Positions 27,452 to 28,611 of a stretch of DNA of 28,611 nt are shown here, piece by piece. Made by a program: the position numbers and the translations under genes. Under the pieces are notes generated by a model, which was not told where the DNA came from, made no database searches, and worked only from the letters and a program-made list of their open reading frames with translations. Positions within the stretch are counted from its first letter, which is position 1. Every line of letters starts with the position of its first letter. The DNA is from Psychromarinibacter halotolerans (GTDB taxonomy: Bacteria; Pseudomonadota; Alphaproteobacteria; Rhodobacterales; Rhodobacteraceae), in NCBI RefSeq assembly GCF_029168315.1, contig NZ_JARGYD010000020.1:1-28611 (forward strand), given 5' to 3'.

Positions 27452-28611
27452 ATGACCACGCTAAGTGCCCGCGAGATCCTTTTGGGAAACCCGCCGAGTG
27501 CGTCCTACCAGCCCGACCGCGAACAACTTGCGGAGAAGCTCGAGGGAATGGAGGCAGCTATCGCTGCTTCCGAGGTGGGTATTTCGGTCGCCTCTTACAC
27601 CCCTGCGGCCGATGGTCTTGCGCTCGACGACACGCCGTTCTCGCAGCTTGAGGGCAACGTCGGCACCAAGAAGTTCCGCTCTGACCTTGCCGGCAAGACC
27701 TACCTCGTGTCTGCGATCCCGACCGGCCTGCAGTACGTGAACGGCGGGTTCAAGCTGGCAGACGTGCTCGGCAATAACGCAGACGTCGACTGTGTCTACC
27801 CGGCAAAAGAGACCTTCGACTTCGAGATCCGGCAGGTGTCGCCTGGCACGGCGAACTACGAGTCCTGGCCGCAGGGCAAGCGCCACATCGTGAATATCTC
27901 GGGGAACGTTGTTCACTACTGCGGCTTCAACGCGGACCACGAACACAACGGCGGCAAGGTCGCGGAGCTCTACTCTTCGAACGACGACGGCGCGACCTGG
28001 CGCTGGGATTGCACGATCGATTCCGGCAACGCCTATTCGGCGTCGTGCTGGGCGCTCGGGGAGCATGCGGGCCAGCAGTTCGCCATTGTGCGCCGCCGTG
28101 ATCCTGAAACCGACGCCCACGACGAGTCGGTCCTTCTGGCGCGTCGCCTTTACGAGATCCGGCGCGGCGAAGTGATCAACGTGACCACGACCGATACTTC
28201 GGCGACGTTCCGGGTCAACGTCGATGATCTGGTTGACTGGGGTGTCCGCATTGGCGACGAGGTGCAGCTGAATTCGTTCGGGACGGTGAACGGTCTCGAT
28301 CTGCAGGATCGCACGATCATTACGGTCAGCGACAACGGCAACGATTGGATCGAGTTCGAGCACCCGACCGACGTCGCCACGGCGACCGGCACGTCGGACA
28401 CGCCCTCTGACGGCGTGATCGAGTTCAACCCGCGGAACAAGGGTTTCGTCGAGGTCATGTTCCCTGGCGACATCACGCTCGGCGAGGCGCTGCTGGCCTA
28501 TGCTGGCACGCCGTTCTCTTCGCTGCCGACGCTCTTCCACGATTGCGAGGTCTGGGAGGGCACCGGCGTTGGCGCGCTGAAAACCTGCGCGGCCGGCGGC
28601 GGCTCCGGCGG
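27452..28611 (+). CDS. Tail fibre or tailspike with Asp-box motif, partial at right edge
   Basis: The frame from ATG 27452 stays open to the window end (386 codons), so the C-terminus is missing. GGAG lies eight bases upstream. An N-terminal helix (REQLAEKLEGMEAAIAASEV) may trimerise or attach to the hub. A beta-rich body follows with the Asp-box SNDDGATW (about residues 175-182), the loop motif of sialidase-like beta-propellers, and further WxW-type and Gly/Asp-rich turns. The end (AAGGGSGG) may be a linker to more domains. It is probably the receptor-binding or glycan-binding protein. Whether it has enzymatic activity cannot be told from one Asp-box. Confidence 0.75.
   Translation, partial: MTTLSAREILLGNPPSASYQPDREQLAEKLEGMEAAIAASEVGISVASYTPAADGLALDDTPFSQLEGNVGTKKFRSDLAGKTYLVSAIPTGLQYVNGGFKLADVLGNNADVDCVYPAKETFDFEIRQVSPGTANYESWPQGKRHIVNISGNVVHYCGFNADHEHNGGKVAELYSSNDDGATWRWDCTIDSGNAYSASCWALGEHAGQQFAIVRRRDPETDAHDESVLLARRLYEIRRGEVINVTTTDTSATFRVNVDDLVDWGVRIGDEVQLNSFGTVNGLDLQDRTIITVSDNGNDWIEFEHPTDVATATGTSDTPSDGVIEFNPRNKGFVEVMFPGDITLGEALLAYAGTPFSSLPTLFHDCEVWEGTGVGALKTCAAGGGSG

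Larger units (their letters stand above)
2626..28611. mobile_element. Temperate siphovirus-type prophage, right end not in window
   Basis: The element starts at the tRNA-Thr half-site and runs through integrase, repressor, early, packaging, head and tail genes to a tail fibre gene cut by the window edge. Gene order is the canonical HK97/lambda-like order. The structural genes look intact: no premature stops or frameshifts were found in terminase, portal, capsid, tape measure or tail hub. Lysis genes and attR are not seen, so whether the prophage is complete cannot be judged here. Confidence 0.95.

Noticed and set aside
25813..27459. 548-codon minus-strand frame over the tail hub
   Set aside because: It is an antisense shadow of the J-like gene, as is the frame at 27461-28540 over the fibre gene.

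Overview
The window is from a GC-rich alphaproteobacterium, most likely of the Rhodobacterales. This rests on codon use and on how the integrase, excisionase and early regulators resemble prophage genes of that group. It is an inference, because no taxonomic marker gene is present. Almost everything from 2626 to the right edge is one long-tailed (siphovirus-like) temperate prophage. Only the first 2.6 kb is host chromosome.

Host part (1-2625): a secreted RTX calcium-binding protein gene on the minus strand lies between two copies of a small plus-strand transcription unit. Each copy has a conserved leader block, a 67-residue protein, a hairpin and an intrinsic terminator. A displaced 3' half of a tRNA-Thr(GGT) at 2626-2673 marks the left attachment site. 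The integrase gene begins 25 bp away.

Lysogeny and control part (2699-5660): a leftward operon carries a small membrane protein, an excisionase-like protein and a tyrosine integrase, the last two overlapping out of frame. A leftward Cro/CI-type repressor and a divergent Cro-like gene follow. Four copies of a 15-bp near-palindrome (GCNAA-N5-TTNGC) sit in two pairs. One pair is at the presumed integrase-operon promoter and the other lies between repressor and cro, so one repressor probably controls both directions. A periplasmic HdeA-like gene with a signal peptide lies antisense to the early region, like a lysogenic-conversion gene (moron).

Early part (5780-10354), rightward: a CII-like regulator, small unknown proteins, a ParB-like protein, a protein of three tandem NUMOD1-like modules, a winged-helix replication initiator with six 24-bp iterons inside its gene (probable origin), an unknown protein, and a NusG-like protein (NGN plus KOW). 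Just downstream lies a promoter-like sequence, a leader of about 130 nt and an intrinsic terminator in front of the late genes. This layout recalls lambda Q/pR'/tR', with a NusG paralogue in the place of Q.

Late part (10629-28611), rightward: HNH endonuclease, small and large terminase, HK97-type portal, S49 head protease, capsid, decoration-like and connector proteins, tail completion proteins, tail tube, two tail chaperones, tape measure, two distal tail proteins, an NlpC/P60-like protein, a J-like tail hub, and a receptor-binding or tailspike gene running off the right edge. Many neighbours overlap as TGATG. No lysis gene is seen; it may lie beyond the right edge, together with the right attachment site.
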